From Paenibacillus sp. Soil750 (GTDB lineage: Bacteria; Bacillota; Bacilli; Paenibacillales; NBRC-103111), in assembly GCF_001428045.1 (NCBI RefSeq), contig NZ_LMSD01000002.1:62812-126811 (forward strand): DNA of 64,000 nucleotides, read 5' to 3'. A program made the position numbers and the translations under genes. Each line of letters begins with the position of its first letter. Position 1 is the stretch's first letter. The notes under the pieces are model-generated. The model made no database searches, had not been told where the DNA came from, and saw nothing but the letters and a program-made list of their open reading frames with translations. Shown here piece by piece: positions 35,295 to 43,905 of this stretch.

Positions 35295-37109
35295 CTATTC
35301 GTCGATTTTCAAAACAGCCATGAACGCTTCTTGCGGCACTTCTACGCTACCGACCTGCTTCATGCGTTTTTTACCTTCTTTTTGCTTATCTAACAATTTA
35401 CGCTTACGGGAAATGTCACCACCGTAACACTTCGCAAGTACGTTCTTACGCATCGCTTTTACGGTCTCACGCGCCACGATTTTCTGTCCAATTGCCGCTT
35501 GAATCGGCACCTCAAACATTTGCCGCGGGATAAGCTCCTTGAGCTTGTCACAAATGATTTTGCCACGATGATAAGCTGTATCTCTGTGAACGATGAAGGA
35601 AAGTGCATCCACTTGCTCAGAATTAAGCAAGATGTCCATTTTCACGAGATTCGATTTCTTGTAGCCACTAACTTCATAGTCGAAGGAAGCATAGCCCTTC
35701 GTCCGTGACTTCAGCATATCGAAGAAATCGTAGACAATTTCAGATAGCGGGATTTCGTAAGTCAATGTAACACGATTCGTATCTAAGTATTCCATATTCA
35801 TATATTCACCGCGTTTACCTTGGCAAAGCTCCATAATGGTACCCACATAATCATTAGGCACGATGACAGAAGCTTTCACGTATGGCTCCTCAACGAAATC
35901 AATTCGTTGTGGATCCGGATAGTTCGATGGATTGTCAATTTCCATGACATCACCATTCGTTAACGTAATCCGGTAAATAACGCTCGGTGCCGTTGTAATC
36001 AATGGGATGTTGAACTCACGTTCGATCCGCTCCTGAATGATTTCCATATGCAAGAGTCCTAAGAATCCGCAACGGAAACCGAAGCCTAATGCTGTTGAGG
36101 TTTCAGGCTCGAAACGCAAGGAAGCATCATTCAGTTCAAGTTTTTGCAGCGCTTCACGCAAATCGTTATAATCGGTCGTTTCGATTGGATACAATCCACA
36201 GAAAACCATTGGGTTAATGCGACGGTAACCTGGCAGCGCTTCAGGTGAAGGGCGATCTGCTTCCGTTACCGTGTCACCGACACGGGTGTCTCCAACATTT
36301 TTAATACCGGCAACGATAAAACCAACATCTCCAACCTCTAGGGAAGGAACCGATGACATTCTAGGTTTGAACGCACCTACTTCAATAACTTCAAATACTT
36401 TGCCTGTTGCCATCATTTTGATTTTGGAGCCTGCTTTGATCGCGCCGTCCACAACACGCACGTATACGATAACACCTTTGTAGCTGTCATAGTGGGAGTC
36501 GAAAATCAATGCCTTCAGTGGTGCGTCAGGATTACCTTGTGGTGCCGGTACCTTTAAGCAAATTTGCTCAATGATCTCTTTAATACCGATCCCCGCTTTA
36601 GCTGATGCATGTACAGCATCGCTTGCGTCAAGCCCGATCACGTCTTCGATCTCTTGCTTTACTTTATCAGGGTCCGCACTTGGTAAATCAATTTTATTGA
36701 TAACTGGTAAAATTTCTAAATTATTTTCCAATGCGAGATATACGTTTGCTAATGTTTGAGCTTCAATCCCTTGAGCCGCATCAACAACCAGCAATGCGCC
36801 TTCACAAGCCGCTAGGCTTCGTGAAACCTCATAAGTAAAGTCTACGTGTCCTGGTGTATCAATCAAGTTAAGGATGTAATCGACACCATCGTCTGCGCGG
36901 TAACCTAATCTCACCGCTTGAAGTTTAATCGTAATTCCGCGTTCACGCTCCAGATCCATCTGGTCGAGAACTTGCTCTTGCATCTCACGTGAAGACAATG
37001 CACCTGTATATTCCAGAATGCGATCAGCTAGCGTTGATTTACCGTGATCGATATGAGCGATAATTGAAAAGTTGCGAATTCTTTGTTGTCTTTCTCGAAT
37101 GTCCGTCAT
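35295..37109 (-). CDS. lepA: Elongation factor 4 (LepA)
   Basis: LepA is a ribosome-bound GTPase that back-translocates or remodels stalled ribosomes. The 604-residue protein has the G1 motif [14 protein letters not shown], the G2 region [18 protein letters not shown] (G3), [10 protein letters not shown] (G4) and the LepA-specific C-terminal domain ([40 protein letters not shown]). The gene lies between the yqxA-like gene and hemW, the order seen in Bacillus. The ribosome site (GGGGGT) is weaker than in its neighbours. Confidence 0.98.
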   Translation of the reverse strand: MTDIRERQQRIRNFSIIAHIDHGKSTLADRILEYTGALSSREMQEQVLDQMDLERERGITIKLQAVRLGYRADDGVDYILNLIDTPGHVDFTYEVSRSLAACEGALLVVDAAQGIEAQTLANVYLALENNLEILPVINKIDLPSADPDKVKQEIEDVIGLDASDAVHASAKAGIGIKEIIEQICLKVPAPQGNPDAPLKALIFDSHYDSYKGVIVYVRVVDGAIKAGSKIKMMATGKVFEVIEVGAFKPRMSSVPSLEVGDVGFIVAGIKNVGDTRVGDTVTEADRPSPEALPGYRRINPMVFCGLYPIETTDYNDLREALQKLELNDASLRFEPETSTALGFGFRCGFLGLLHMEIIQERIEREFNIPLITTAPSVIYRITLTNGDVMEIDNPSNYPDPQRIDFVEEPYVKASVIVPNDYVGTIMELCQGKRGEYMNMEYLDTNRVTLTYEIPLSEIVYDFFDMLKSRTKGYASFDYEVSGYKKSNLVKMDILLNSEQVDALSFIVHRDTAYHRGKIICDKLKELIPRQMFEVPIQAAIGQKIVARETVKAMRKNVLAKCYGGDISRKRKLLDKQKEGKKRMKQVGSVEVPQEAFMAVLKIDE

Positions 37110-37182
37110 GCTAAAGACTAACCCCCACTACATGCAAATAATTTTCATTATAGCAGTTGTGGGAAGTCGGAGCAATGCACAC

Positions 37183-37575
37183 CTAGCCTTTGCCTAAAAC
37201 AGCATCAAACAAAGAAATAAACAATTTAATGCCATGGTGCGCCGTTATCTGTAAAAGTTCGCCTAATTTATTCCCTACACGATTCAATGAATTATCATGA
37301 ATGGCAACAGGTTCAGCTTGTGGCTCTGTCGCCTGTTTCCCTTTTACAACCGTGTCTTTACTAGCTTGTGTAGGCGTAGACGATGCTTGGGCAACCGTCG
37401 TTACTACTTTTCCCGGTGCCTTCGTTGGCGCAACTTGTTGGGCTGCTTTGGAGGAAGGCTGAGGACCTTCTATGCGTTCCATGCCGCTGGAAGCTAGACT
37501 GACGCCGAACAAGATACAAAACAACAGCAAGAGTCCAAACAAGCCAACCTTGATATAAAAGTGCCTCAGCCTCAT
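37183..37575 (-). CDS. YqxA-like small membrane protein (DUF3679 by position)
   Basis: The 130-residue product has one N-terminal membrane helix (VGLFGLLLLFCILFGVSLAS), a low-complexity linker rich in Ala, Thr, Lys and Pro, and a C-terminal amphipathic part (NRVGNKLGELLQITAHHGIK). Sequence alone does not name it. Its place between spoIIP and lepA is where Bacillus carries yqxA, and the topology fits. It is 28 bases after spoIIP with GGAGG before the ATG, so it is probably co-expressed with that sporulation gene. The function is unknown. Confidence 0.7.
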   Translation of the reverse strand: MRLRHFYIKVGLFGLLLLFCILFGVSLASSGMERIEGPQPSSKAAQQVAPTKAPGKVVTTVAQASSTPTQASKDTVVKGKQATEPQAEPVAIHDNSLNRVGNKLGELLQITAHHGIKLFISLFDAVLGKG

Positions 37576-37603
37576 TTTATTCCCTCCTCCAATGTTAACT
37601 CGC

Positions 37604-38833
37604 TTACGAGTTTTTAGGTGTAGTCACGGGTGCATCCACTTTTTTCGCGTTCAAAATTACTTCGGATATCGCTTCAGCCAGCCAATCTGTCGTCCGATAG
37701 CACTCCTCGAGGGTATTGTAAGGCCCTCCCACCTCGATCAAAATACTATTCGGCGAAATGTTCTGGTTGTACAACCCGTTGCCCTCGCTGGCTTCTTTCG
37801 CATGAATCCCTTTCGAGACCCCGGGGTGCTTCTCTTCCAGCACTTGATGAATTTTTCTTGCAAATTCTTCGTTCTTTTTCCAGTTCGGGTTTTTTCCGCC
37901 GATTATAAAATAGACTTGTGCGACATCCTTGCCTTCGATCGTTGCTGTTGTTTTGCTGCGCGCTGCAGAATCGCGATGAATATCGAAGAAGTACTGTAAA
38001 TCCTTATGCGAAGCCATCGCTTCCTGAAGCGTTTTGGCTGAATACTTGTAGGAATACGGATATTCAAACCCTTTGACAGTACTCGGATAAACAGTTGAAG
38101 AATGCACAGCACCAATGCCATCTCTTTCTAGATTCTGAGCTAACCGTTGCCCGACGGAGATGATATTCACTTTATCGCTGTAGGCTTTATCTGGATCGGA
38201 TACACCTTTCAGCTCTGGTAGAAAGGACTCATTACTGTGTGTTTGATAGATAAAAGCGATATTATCGCCAGCTGTTTTCGGTGGTTGTGCAACTGCATTA
38301 GGAGAAGGGGTTGAAGAGCTAATCGGTGTCGGCTCCACTGACGGCGTTGGCTGTGGAAATCTAGCTTCCGCTTCCAAATCACTGGATATTGGATTTAGAT
38401 CATAGGGGGCACTTGGATTCGTTTCGCTCCCTCTTACTAATACCGTCGACTTATTCAACTCCATGCCGGGCACTTCACTTGCGACTAAACTCTTAGGATC
38501 ACTTGGATTAATATCCGTCATCATCTGAAAAGCGAAGTGAAACACGTTGTGTTGGGAGAAAGTGAACTTTTTCTGATCCTTATTTAAATGAGGGACTTCC
38601 ATACCCAACATATCGATAAAAAACTGATTCGTGACAGAGGCGGCGAGACCTTTCATGGATGATACAGGCGATGTAGACATTAATCTGCTTTGTAGGACGC
38701 CACCCAGACCAATAAGTACGAATAGAGCTAAGGTCGAGGTGCTAAGAACCATAAACGTTTTCCCGACGGAACTGGCGCTCTGAAAGGTTTTGCGAACTTG
38801 GCTGAAATTCCATGTGGCTGATGTCCATTTCAT
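37604..38833 (-). CDS. spoIIP: Stage II sporulation protein P
   Basis: SpoIIP is the amidase/endopeptidase of the SpoIIDMP engulfment machine that thins septal peptidoglycan. The 409-residue protein has an N-terminal membrane anchor (VLSTSTLALFVLIGLGGVL), a linker rich in Pro and Ser, and the catalytic domain with IAFIYQTHSNESFLP (zinc His/Glu), YFFDIHRDSAA, VYFIIGGKNPNWKKNEEFAR and SILIEVGGPYNTLEE (catalytic Glu). It lies downstream of gpr, as in Bacillus, with a structured repeat between them. Confidence 0.95.
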   Translation of the reverse strand: MKWTSATWNFSQVRKTFQSASSVGKTFMVLSTSTLALFVLIGLGGVLQSRLMSTSPVSSMKGLAASVTNQFFIDMLGMEVPHLNKDQKKFTFSQHNVFHFAFQMMTDINPSDPKSLVASEVPGMELNKSTVLVRGSETNPSAPYDLNPISSDLEAEARFPQPTPSVEPTPISSSTPSPNAVAQPPKTAGDNIAFIYQTHSNESFLPELKGVSDPDKAYSDKVNIISVGQRLAQNLERDGIGAVHSSTVYPSTVKGFEYPYSYKYSAKTLQEAMASHKDLQYFFDIHRDSAARSKTTATIEGKDVAQVYFIIGGKNPNWKKNEEFARKIHQVLEEKHPGVSKGIHAKEASEGNGLYNQNISPNSILIEVGGPYNTLEECYRTTDWLAEAISEVILNAKKVDAPVTTPKNS

Positions 38834-38916
38834 AGTTTGATTCCTCCTAAACTATCTTAATTCAATCTATGAAACGAGCCCGAACGATAGAACTAGTTTT
38901 CACTAGATTTTTTTGA

Positions 38917-39029
38917 CCACATAAGAATTTACAAGTTTCCGAGATTCGGAAGAACAAATTCTTATTGGCGATAAAAACAACCTTTAAAACCCGGTCGCTC
39001 ATCCTCGAAGGGCTTCGATAGAAGTTTTT
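38917..39029. repeat. Structured intergenic repeat, copy A (gpr-spoIIP gap)
   Basis: This segment is nearly identical to 59821-59931. It contains two hairpins. ATAAGAATTT pairs perfectly with AAATTCTTAT, with TTTCCG/CGGA inside. GATAAAAAC pairs with GTTTTTATC and encloses TCGAAG-GG-CTTCGA. It fills most of the gap between gpr and spoIIP, so it may overlap the spoIIP promoter region. No flanking target duplication is evident. Confidence 0.85.
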
Positions 39030-39083
39030 ATCATAGAAAGGATGGAAGGTTCTCTACTTGATTTGATAGGCAGCATGAACGCC

Positions 39084-39119
39084 AAAAAGAACTGCCCCCA
39101 CGTAAGTAGGCTCAGTTCT
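39084..39119 (-). terminator. Terminator downstream of gpr
   Basis: AGAACTG (39088-39094) pairs with CAGTTCT (39113-39119), with CC/GG inside. On the minus strand CTTTTTGG follows. It lies 10 bases after the gpr stop. Confidence 0.75.
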
Positions 39120-39128
39120 CTCGTTTCA

Positions 39129-40127
39129 TTAATGCGTGTACGCAGCTACGTTATCGACATCTACAGCGTCATGTAAAGCCGCGTTTAAGCCGCTGGCAAT
39201 GATATTGGCTATATCCTCAATAAATTGGTCAATCTCCTTCGGAGTAACGAGTAGGTCGTGTCCTACGGGGTTTAGCACCTCTTTGACCAGTTGCAGCCGC
39301 TCGTCTTCGTTGATATTGTCCAGAAGTCCGAATATCTGCCCCGTATTGCTCGTTTGACCGCTGAAATGCTTCTGCATGAGATCAAAAGCATTGTTCACAA
39401 TTGTTGAGGCATACACAACGGTAGGGACCCCAATCGCAATAACTGGAATACCCAGTTGCTCCTTCGTCAAGCCTTTACGCTTATTGCCAATTCCTGAACC
39501 TGGATGGATGCCGGTGTCTGCGATCTGAATGGTCGTATTAACACGATCCAAGGATCTAGATGCCAGCGCATCTATAGCGATGATGAAATCAGGCTTGGAT
39601 TTATCCACAATTCCTTGCACGATGTCGCTGCTTTCGATCCCCGTTGTGCCGAGTACCCCTGGGGCTACAGCACTTACAGCTCGATAGCCCGGACTCACAT
39701 CTTCAGGTACAAGTTCAAAGTAATGACGCGTCACCATAATATTCTCAACGACGAGTGGCCCCAAGGCATCGGGAGTAACATTTCCATTACCAAGTCCAAT
39801 AATCAGGGCTTTCGCATTTTTCGGAATACCGACTTGTCGTAAAAACTGCTCAAACTCCTGAGCGAGCTTCGTCGCCACGCGATCTTGAAGCTGACTGTCT
39901 TTCTCCCGGAGTGCGGGTACCTCAATCGTTATATAATGACCCAGAAGCTTACCTAGCGCTTTGGAGCCTTCTTCGTTTAGGACGTTTATTTTGGTTACGC
40001 GAATCCCGTTTTCCCGTGTGAACTCCTGTTCAATACCAGGAATCGGTTGCCCCTGATTGGCTGCATGGGCCATATCCCTTGCATCGAGTGCAAGATCGGT
40101 CTGTGTGTTAAATATGCCTAAGTCCAT
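39129..40127 (-). CDS. gpr: Germination protease GPR
   Basis: GPR degrades small acid-soluble spore proteins during germination. It is made as a zymogen in the forespore. The 332-residue protein has the A25 family features: an N-terminal propeptide region (FNTQTDLALDARDMA), VTKINVLNEEGSKALGK, ALIIGLGNGNVTPDALGP, IDALASRSLDRVNTTIQIAD and TGIHPGSGIGNKRKGL. AGGGG lies 7 bases before the ATG. It is divergent from rpsT, as in Bacillus, and proves that the host makes endospores. Confidence 0.97.
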   Translation of the reverse strand: MDLGIFNTQTDLALDARDMAHAANQGQPIPGIEQEFTRENGIRVTKINVLNEEGSKALGKLLGHYITIEVPALREKDSQLQDRVATKLAQEFEQFLRQVGIPKNAKALIIGLGNGNVTPDALGPLVVENIMVTRHYFELVPEDVSPGYRAVSAVAPGVLGTTGIESSDIVQGIVDKSKPDFIIAIDALASRSLDRVNTTIQIADTGIHPGSGIGNKRKGLTKEQLGIPVIAIGVPTVVYASTIVNNAFDLMQKHFSGQTSNTGQIFGLLDNINEDERLQLVKEVLNPVGHDLLVTPKEIDQFIEDIANIIASGLNAALHDAVDVDNVAAYTH

Positions 40128-40161
40128 TGGAGTTCCCCTTTCATACTTGCGCTGTGTTGCT

Positions 40162-40191
40162 TATTGTGTGACAGATGCCGCGGCGTTATGC
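40162..40191 (-). promoter_or_regulatory. Possible forespore (sigma-F/G) promoter of gpr
   Basis: On the minus strand GCATA (40191-40187) is followed after 18 bases by CACAATA (40168-40162). This fits the sigma-G pattern GHATR-N17/18-CATNHTA with one mismatch and lies 35 bases before the gpr start. GPR is a known sigma-F/G target in Bacillus. Confidence 0.35.
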
Positions 40192-40226
40192 AGAGATAAA
40201 GACCACTGAAAACCTATTGACAGCTC

Positions 40227-40255
40227 TTGCAATTTGAAATATTGCGTGGTAGAAT
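40227..40255 (+). promoter_or_regulatory. Predicted sigma-A promoter of rpsT
   Basis: TTGCAA (40227-40232), 17 bases, then TAGAAT (40250-40255) with a TG extension. It leaves a leader of about 60 bases before rpsT. A TTGACA at 40217 has no good -10 partner. Confidence 0.6.
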
Positions 40256-40322
40256 ACTTAAAGTTGTCAGCAAACATACAAATGTAACGTTGAACGTGTT
40301 TTGTAAGTAGGAGGTGAATTTC

Positions 40323-40574
40323 ATGCCAAACATTAAATCCGCTATTAAACGAGTAAAAGTTAGCGAAAAGCGTCGTCTTCGCAACGCTTCCCACAAGTCC
40401 GCTTTGCGTACTGCTGTGAAAGCTTTCGAAACAGCTTTGACCCCTGAAGCTTTAGTTTCTGCTTCTAAGAAATTAGACAAAGCTGCTTCTAAAGGTTTAA
40501 TTCATAAAAATGCCGCTAACCGCAAGAAGTCCCGTCTAGCTAAAAAGCTAAACGCTCTTTCGGCTCAAGCGTAA
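40323..40574 (+). CDS. rpsT: 30S ribosomal protein S20
   Basis: S20 is a primary 16S rRNA-binding protein of the small subunit. The 83-residue, Lys- and Arg-rich product begins [20 protein letters not shown] and ends with [19 protein letters not shown], both classic S20 segments. The ATG at 40323 follows GGAGGTG; an ATG 9 bases earlier lies inside the Shine-Dalgarno spacing. It has its own promoter and a strong terminator, and is divergent from gpr and convergent with holA. Confidence 0.98.
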   Translation: MPNIKSAIKRVKVSEKRRLRNASHKSALRTAVKAFETALTPEALVSASKKLDKAASKGLIHKNAANRKKSRLAKKLNALSAQA

Positions 40575-40591
40575 TTCACGGACATAAAAGC

Positions 40592-40627
40592 AAAAGACTA
40601 ATTCTCCTAGGAGAATTAGTCTTTTTT
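40592..40627. terminator. Strong bidirectional terminator between rpsT and holA
   Basis: AAAAGACTAATTCTCC pairs perfectly with GGAGAATTAGTCTTTT, with a minimal loop (TA). T runs occur in both directions, so it serves both rpsT (plus) and holA (minus). Confidence 0.9.
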
Positions 40628-40639
40628 CCATTGTTCTTC

Positions 40640-41668
40640 CTAGGCAGCCAGCCTAAGAAGAAATAATTCCAACCCTAACACTTTATCAATTTTCCCCGTT
40701 TTCATCTGCAAATCAAGATCAGCAAGCTCACCCATAATTCGGCTCAGCTTCTGCCCATCGTATTTTCGTGCCTGCCCTTCGGCAACTTTAACCGCAAAAG
40801 GATGCAAGCCAATTTGTGAAGCCATCTGTTGCTGTGAATAGCCCTGCTTGCCAAGCTCCTTCACCTGCAACATGATCCGGAATTGTCTGGCGATAAGCGA
40901 CGCGATTTTGATCGGCTCCTCTCGCTGCTTCAGAAGCTCCTCTAAGATCACAAATGCCCGCTCCAACCGCACATTCACGATATCTTCAATAAGTATGAAT
41001 ACGTTCTGCTCCGTGCTCCGAGCGACCAATTGATCTATAACGTCAGGTGAAGCTACTCCCTCGGCACCGACATATAAGGAAATCTTCTCAAGTTCGGCCG
41101 ATAGCGATTGTAAATTGCCTCCAGTATACAAGATCAACTGGTCTGCCGCGCCACCTGAGAATGTAAAGCCAAGCGTATTGGCTTGTTTAGCAACCCAATC
41201 CGTCAATTCCTCTGCGCTCAAAGAAAGGAACGGCACAGCTGCCTCCATATCCTTTAAAGCCTTTACAATCTTCTTACGCTCGTCCAATTTATCGGCATCC
41301 ACTGTGAATACCACGACCGTATGTTCCGCTGGTGATTTCAAATAGTCTGTTAAGCGATCCATATTGTGCTCTAGCTTCGTATTTTCCTTCGCTCCAGTGA
41401 AAAACATCGCATTTTTAGCAATAACCAGTTTCTTCGGCACCATAAAAGGTAACGTTTCTGCATCATCTAGCGCAGATGAAAGTGGCATTTCACTCAAATC
41501 AAATTTACTCACTGCAAATTCCCGGTCTTCTGGCCCCATTAATGAATCTGTTAAAATCTGAATAAATTCGCGCATTTTATATTTCTCAGGTCCGTAGCAT
41601 AAATAAACGGGCGCTGGGCGGCCTGCTTGTATATCTTTTAATGCTCTTTTGGCATCCATGACTAGCAT
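40640..41668 (-). CDS. holA: DNA polymerase III subunit delta
   Basis: Delta is the wrench of the clamp loader that opens the sliding clamp. The 342-residue protein matches YqeN/HolA: an N-terminal AAA-like part (PAPVYLCYGPEKYKMREFIQ), FFTGAKENTKLEHN, VVVFTVDADKLDERKKIVKAL, and C-terminal NVFILIEDIVNVRLERAF and SLIARQFRIMLQVKEL. The ATG at 41668 has AGGAGG 5 bases upstream. It is convergent with rpsT, as in Bacillus. Confidence 0.95.
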   Translation of the reverse strand: MLVMDAKRALKDIQAGRPAPVYLCYGPEKYKMREFIQILTDSLMGPEDREFAVSKFDLSEMPLSSALDDAETLPFMVPKKLVIAKNAMFFTGAKENTKLEHNMDRLTDYLKSPAEHTVVVFTVDADKLDERKKIVKALKDMEAAVPFLSLSAEELTDWVAKQANTLGFTFSGGAADQLILYTGGNLQSLSAELEKISLYVGAEGVASPDVIDQLVARSTEQNVFILIEDIVNVRLERAFVILEELLKQREEPIKIASLIARQFRIMLQVKELGKQGYSQQQMASQIGLHPFAVKVAEGQARKYDGQKLSRIMGELADLDLQMKTGKIDKVLGLELFLLRLAA

Positions 41669-41687
41669 TCACCCCTCCTGTTTATTT

Positions 41688-41740
41688 TAACAACAACAAA
41701 GGGATTACGTCAAAGCCCGAAGACTTTGATGCAATCCCTT
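41688..41740 (-). terminator. Terminator of the ECF sigma/anti-sigma operon
   Basis: AAGGGATT-A-C-G-TCAAAG pairs with CTTTGA-TGC-AATCCCTT (arms within 41699-41740; one internal mismatch). On the minus strand it is followed by TTGTTGTTG. It lies between the anti-sigma gene and the holA ribosome site. Confidence 0.65.
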
Positions 41741-41866
41741 CGCCAGTCTATTTAAACACCGATTCAAGGCCCTAGAAACCTTAACTCGTGTGGATGAATG
41801 AACTGTTCCATATTCCCTAAGATAGTTTACGCAATTTCAGCCAAATTGGTGCAACGAAATTTCTTT

Positions 41867-43096
41867 TTATTTATTGGCTTCTGTTTTCTCTTTGACATCG
41901 ATAAGAATCGTTTGAAGCAATCCTTTACTAATAACCTCATAGAACAGCTTGTCATCCTTCGACCATTCCAACAACCTAATTTGATCTTCTGCTTGCCATA
42001 CATGCTTGGAAGCAAATACAAGCTCAAGCGTGAGGGTGTTTCGAATGACCACGTGTCGGTCTTCAATCGTTGCCTCATAAGTACCCGTTGTTGACTTTAG
42101 CTTAGCCTCCCCTTGAGGAACGGTATATGAGAGAATACCTTGACTCGCACTTATTCGGTCTGAACTCGAAGGATCAACGGTTGGTGTCGGCGCTGTTTTC
42201 CTGACTGGTGACTCCGTCGACTTCGGCTCTAACGATGATTGCGGTACGCTTAAGCCAGCGGCAGGCGTAGCGGCCTCAGCATTGGAATCCATCTTATCCG
42301 ACTTTGGAACAGATGCATCAGGATCTCTCAACCGCTCTGGAGCAGATGTAGATGGTGATACCTTGTTCGTCTGCATGTCACCGCCATTCGTTGGCGAAAT
42401 ATATGCACCTGGTTTTTCTAGCTGTGCCTTGGAAGTAGCCTGCGGCGAATTCCCACCGTTGCCAGTAGAAGTGTTTGCTGTGTCTGCCCCTTTTGCAAAT
42501 AAATCGGCCGTAGGTGCAACTAGCGATCCTTCATTTGTCGCAGCTGTTTCCTTGGTTTTAGCGATGTCATCGCTGCCTATTTGTTGATTCGTTTCTGAAG
42601 TTGCCATTACACGCTTCTCCGCCGCAGCTTTGGAATCAGAGCTTGAACGAGACATAATACCGTCCGCATTGTCGATAACAGGCTTTTGCATATTAAATGC
42701 GAAAAATCCAATAATCAATCCCGCGGCAACAACGCCGCTTGCGATTTTCCACGAGAACTGTTCTTTAAATCGGCTCACCCCTGAGCGCTTAGGCATGTCT
42801 TCTACTGATTCAATCCTAGCAACCTTCGATGGGAAGACAACAACATTATCCGCCACTTCCATCGCATTTTGTTTATCCAATTCAAGTAGCTGTGGCATAA
42901 TAGCATCAACCAAACTGAAAGGCGGCATAACCTTAGGAAGCTGGGACAATTCGTTCGACAATGCCTGCAGACGCTCAAACATCTGTGCACAGTCCAAACA
43001 ATGCATAAGGTGAGCATGCAGCTCATTTTCTTCTTTTGGAGTTAAATCTCCATCTAGCTGTCTTTGCATGAACATCATCACCTCTTGACATTTCAT
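41867..43096 (-). CDS. Membrane anti-sigma factor with zinc-binding (ZAS) domain
   Basis: The 409-residue protein has an N-terminal anti-sigma domain with HAHLMHCLDC (His29, Cys33, Cys36 of the HX3CX2C motif). One membrane helix lies near residues 117-135 (ASGVVAAGLIIGFFAF). A long extracytoplasmic region is rich in Ser, Thr, Pro and Ala. A folded C-terminal part (SYTVPQGEAKLKSTTGTYEA and following) may sense a signal. It would hold the ECF sigma factor encoded immediately upstream; the genes overlap by ATGA. The signal it responds to is unknown. Confidence 0.88.
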   Translation of the reverse strand: MKCQEVMMFMQRQLDGDLTPKEENELHAHLMHCLDCAQMFERLQALSNELSQLPKVMPPFSLVDAIMPQLLELDKQNAMEVADNVVVFPSKVARIESVEDMPKRSGVSRFKEQFSWKIASGVVAAGLIIGFFAFNMQKPVIDNADGIMSRSSSDSKAAAEKRVMATSETNQQIGSDDIAKTKETAATNEGSLVAPTADLFAKGADTANTSTGNGGNSPQATSKAQLEKPGAYISPTNGGDMQTNKVSPSTSAPERLRDPDASVPKSDKMDSNAEAATPAAGLSVPQSSLEPKSTESPVRKTAPTPTVDPSSSDRISASQGILSYTVPQGEAKLKSTTGTYEATIEDRHVVIRNTLTLELVFASKHVWQAEDQIRLLEWSKDDKLFYEVISKGLLQTILIDVKEKTEANK

Positions 43097-43641
43097 CCCC
43101 GAACACCTCCTTTCTGATAATCTTGGAGTAACGACTGTAAGGTGTGTCTAGCTCGGAATAAGTAAGACTTCACCGTATTGAGTGGTAAATTAAGCGATTC
43201 TGCAATTTCATGATACGAAAAGTCCTGCAAATAACGTAGAACAACTACAGTGCGATGGTGTTCGGGAAGCTTTTCAATTGCCTCTCTAATATCCTGAGCT
43301 AGGTAGCCTGTCAATATTTCCTGTTCTACATCATTATCAGCTGTAAAAGTCATCTCATGTTCATCCATTGAAACCGTTGGCTTCGCTCTGCGAAATTTAT
43401 CGATGCAGATATTCGTAACAATCCGCTGCACCCACGTTTTGAACAAGGCTTTTTCTTCATAGGAATTAATTTTGGTATAAATCCGAAGAAGAGCTTCCTG
43501 CGAAGCATCAAGCGCATCCTGTTCATTATTCAAAATATAAAAAGCCGTCCGATAAACGTGAGACTCAATCTCTCGCAATAGGGTAATGAGCGCATCACGG
43601 TCACCGGCTTGTGCTGATCTTACCAGTTCGGGTGCTATCAC
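43093..43641 (-). CDS. ECF-type RNA polymerase sigma factor
   Basis: The 182-residue product has sigma region 2 (YILNNEQDALDASQEALLRI, then KTWVQRIVTNICIDKFRRAK) and region 4 (LPEHHRTVVVLRYLQDFSYH, then AESLNLPLNTVKSYLFRA). Regions 1.1 and 3 are absent, as in ECF factors of the SigW/SigV type. I chose GTG at 43641 because GGAGG lies 7 bases upstream; an ATG 21 bases earlier falls in the ribosome site. The stop overlaps the anti-sigma start. An ECF-like promoter lies just upstream, suggesting autoregulation. Confidence 0.92.
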   Translation of the reverse strand: MIAPELVRSAQAGDRDALITLLREIESHVYRTAFYILNNEQDALDASQEALLRIYTKINSYEEKALFKTWVQRIVTNICIDKFRRAKPTVSMDEHEMTFTADNDVEQEILTGYLAQDIREAIEKLPEHHRTVVVLRYLQDFSYHEIAESLNLPLNTVKSYLFRARHTLQSLLQDYQKGGVRG

Positions 43642-43669
43642 TGGGATCCCTCCCCCTTGCATTCTTACA

Positions 43670-43696
43670 GACGCGCTCGCATCTCATAAGGTTGCA
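43670..43696 (-). promoter_or_regulatory. Candidate autoregulatory ECF promoter
   Basis: On the minus strand TGCAAC (43696-43691) is followed after 17 bases by CGTC (43673-43670). ECF promoters in bacilli use an AAC-containing -35 and CGTC or CGTA at -10. The predicted start lies about 20 bases before the GTG, just leaving room for the ribosome site. Confidence 0.5.
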
Positions 43697-43818
43697 ATTT
43701 TTTTAGAATAAATATATTAATAACTTGCATCTATCAGAATAACAAATAATGAGCCACATAACATCTTTTAGACGTAAAAAATGAAAATTAGTTTCACAAT
43801 AGTTGATTTTTACAACAG

Positions 43819-43867
43819 AAAAAGCCCTAGAAGAACATTCCATCAGGAAATGCTGCTTCTAGGACTA
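43819..43867 (-). terminator. Terminator of comEC
   Basis: CCTAGAAG pairs with CTTCTAGG, and CATTCC with GGAAATG inside. On the minus strand CTTTTTCTG follows. It lies about 40 bases past the comEC stop. Confidence 0.85.
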
Positions 43868-43905
43868 TACTTGCGGTGGGAGTGATAGTTTAAACCTTCC
43901 TCTTT

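Noticed and set aside
40217-40245. TTGACA followed by TATTGC as the rpsT promoter
   Set aside because: The -10 is poor; the TTGCAA/TGGTAGAAT pair ten bases downstream is better.
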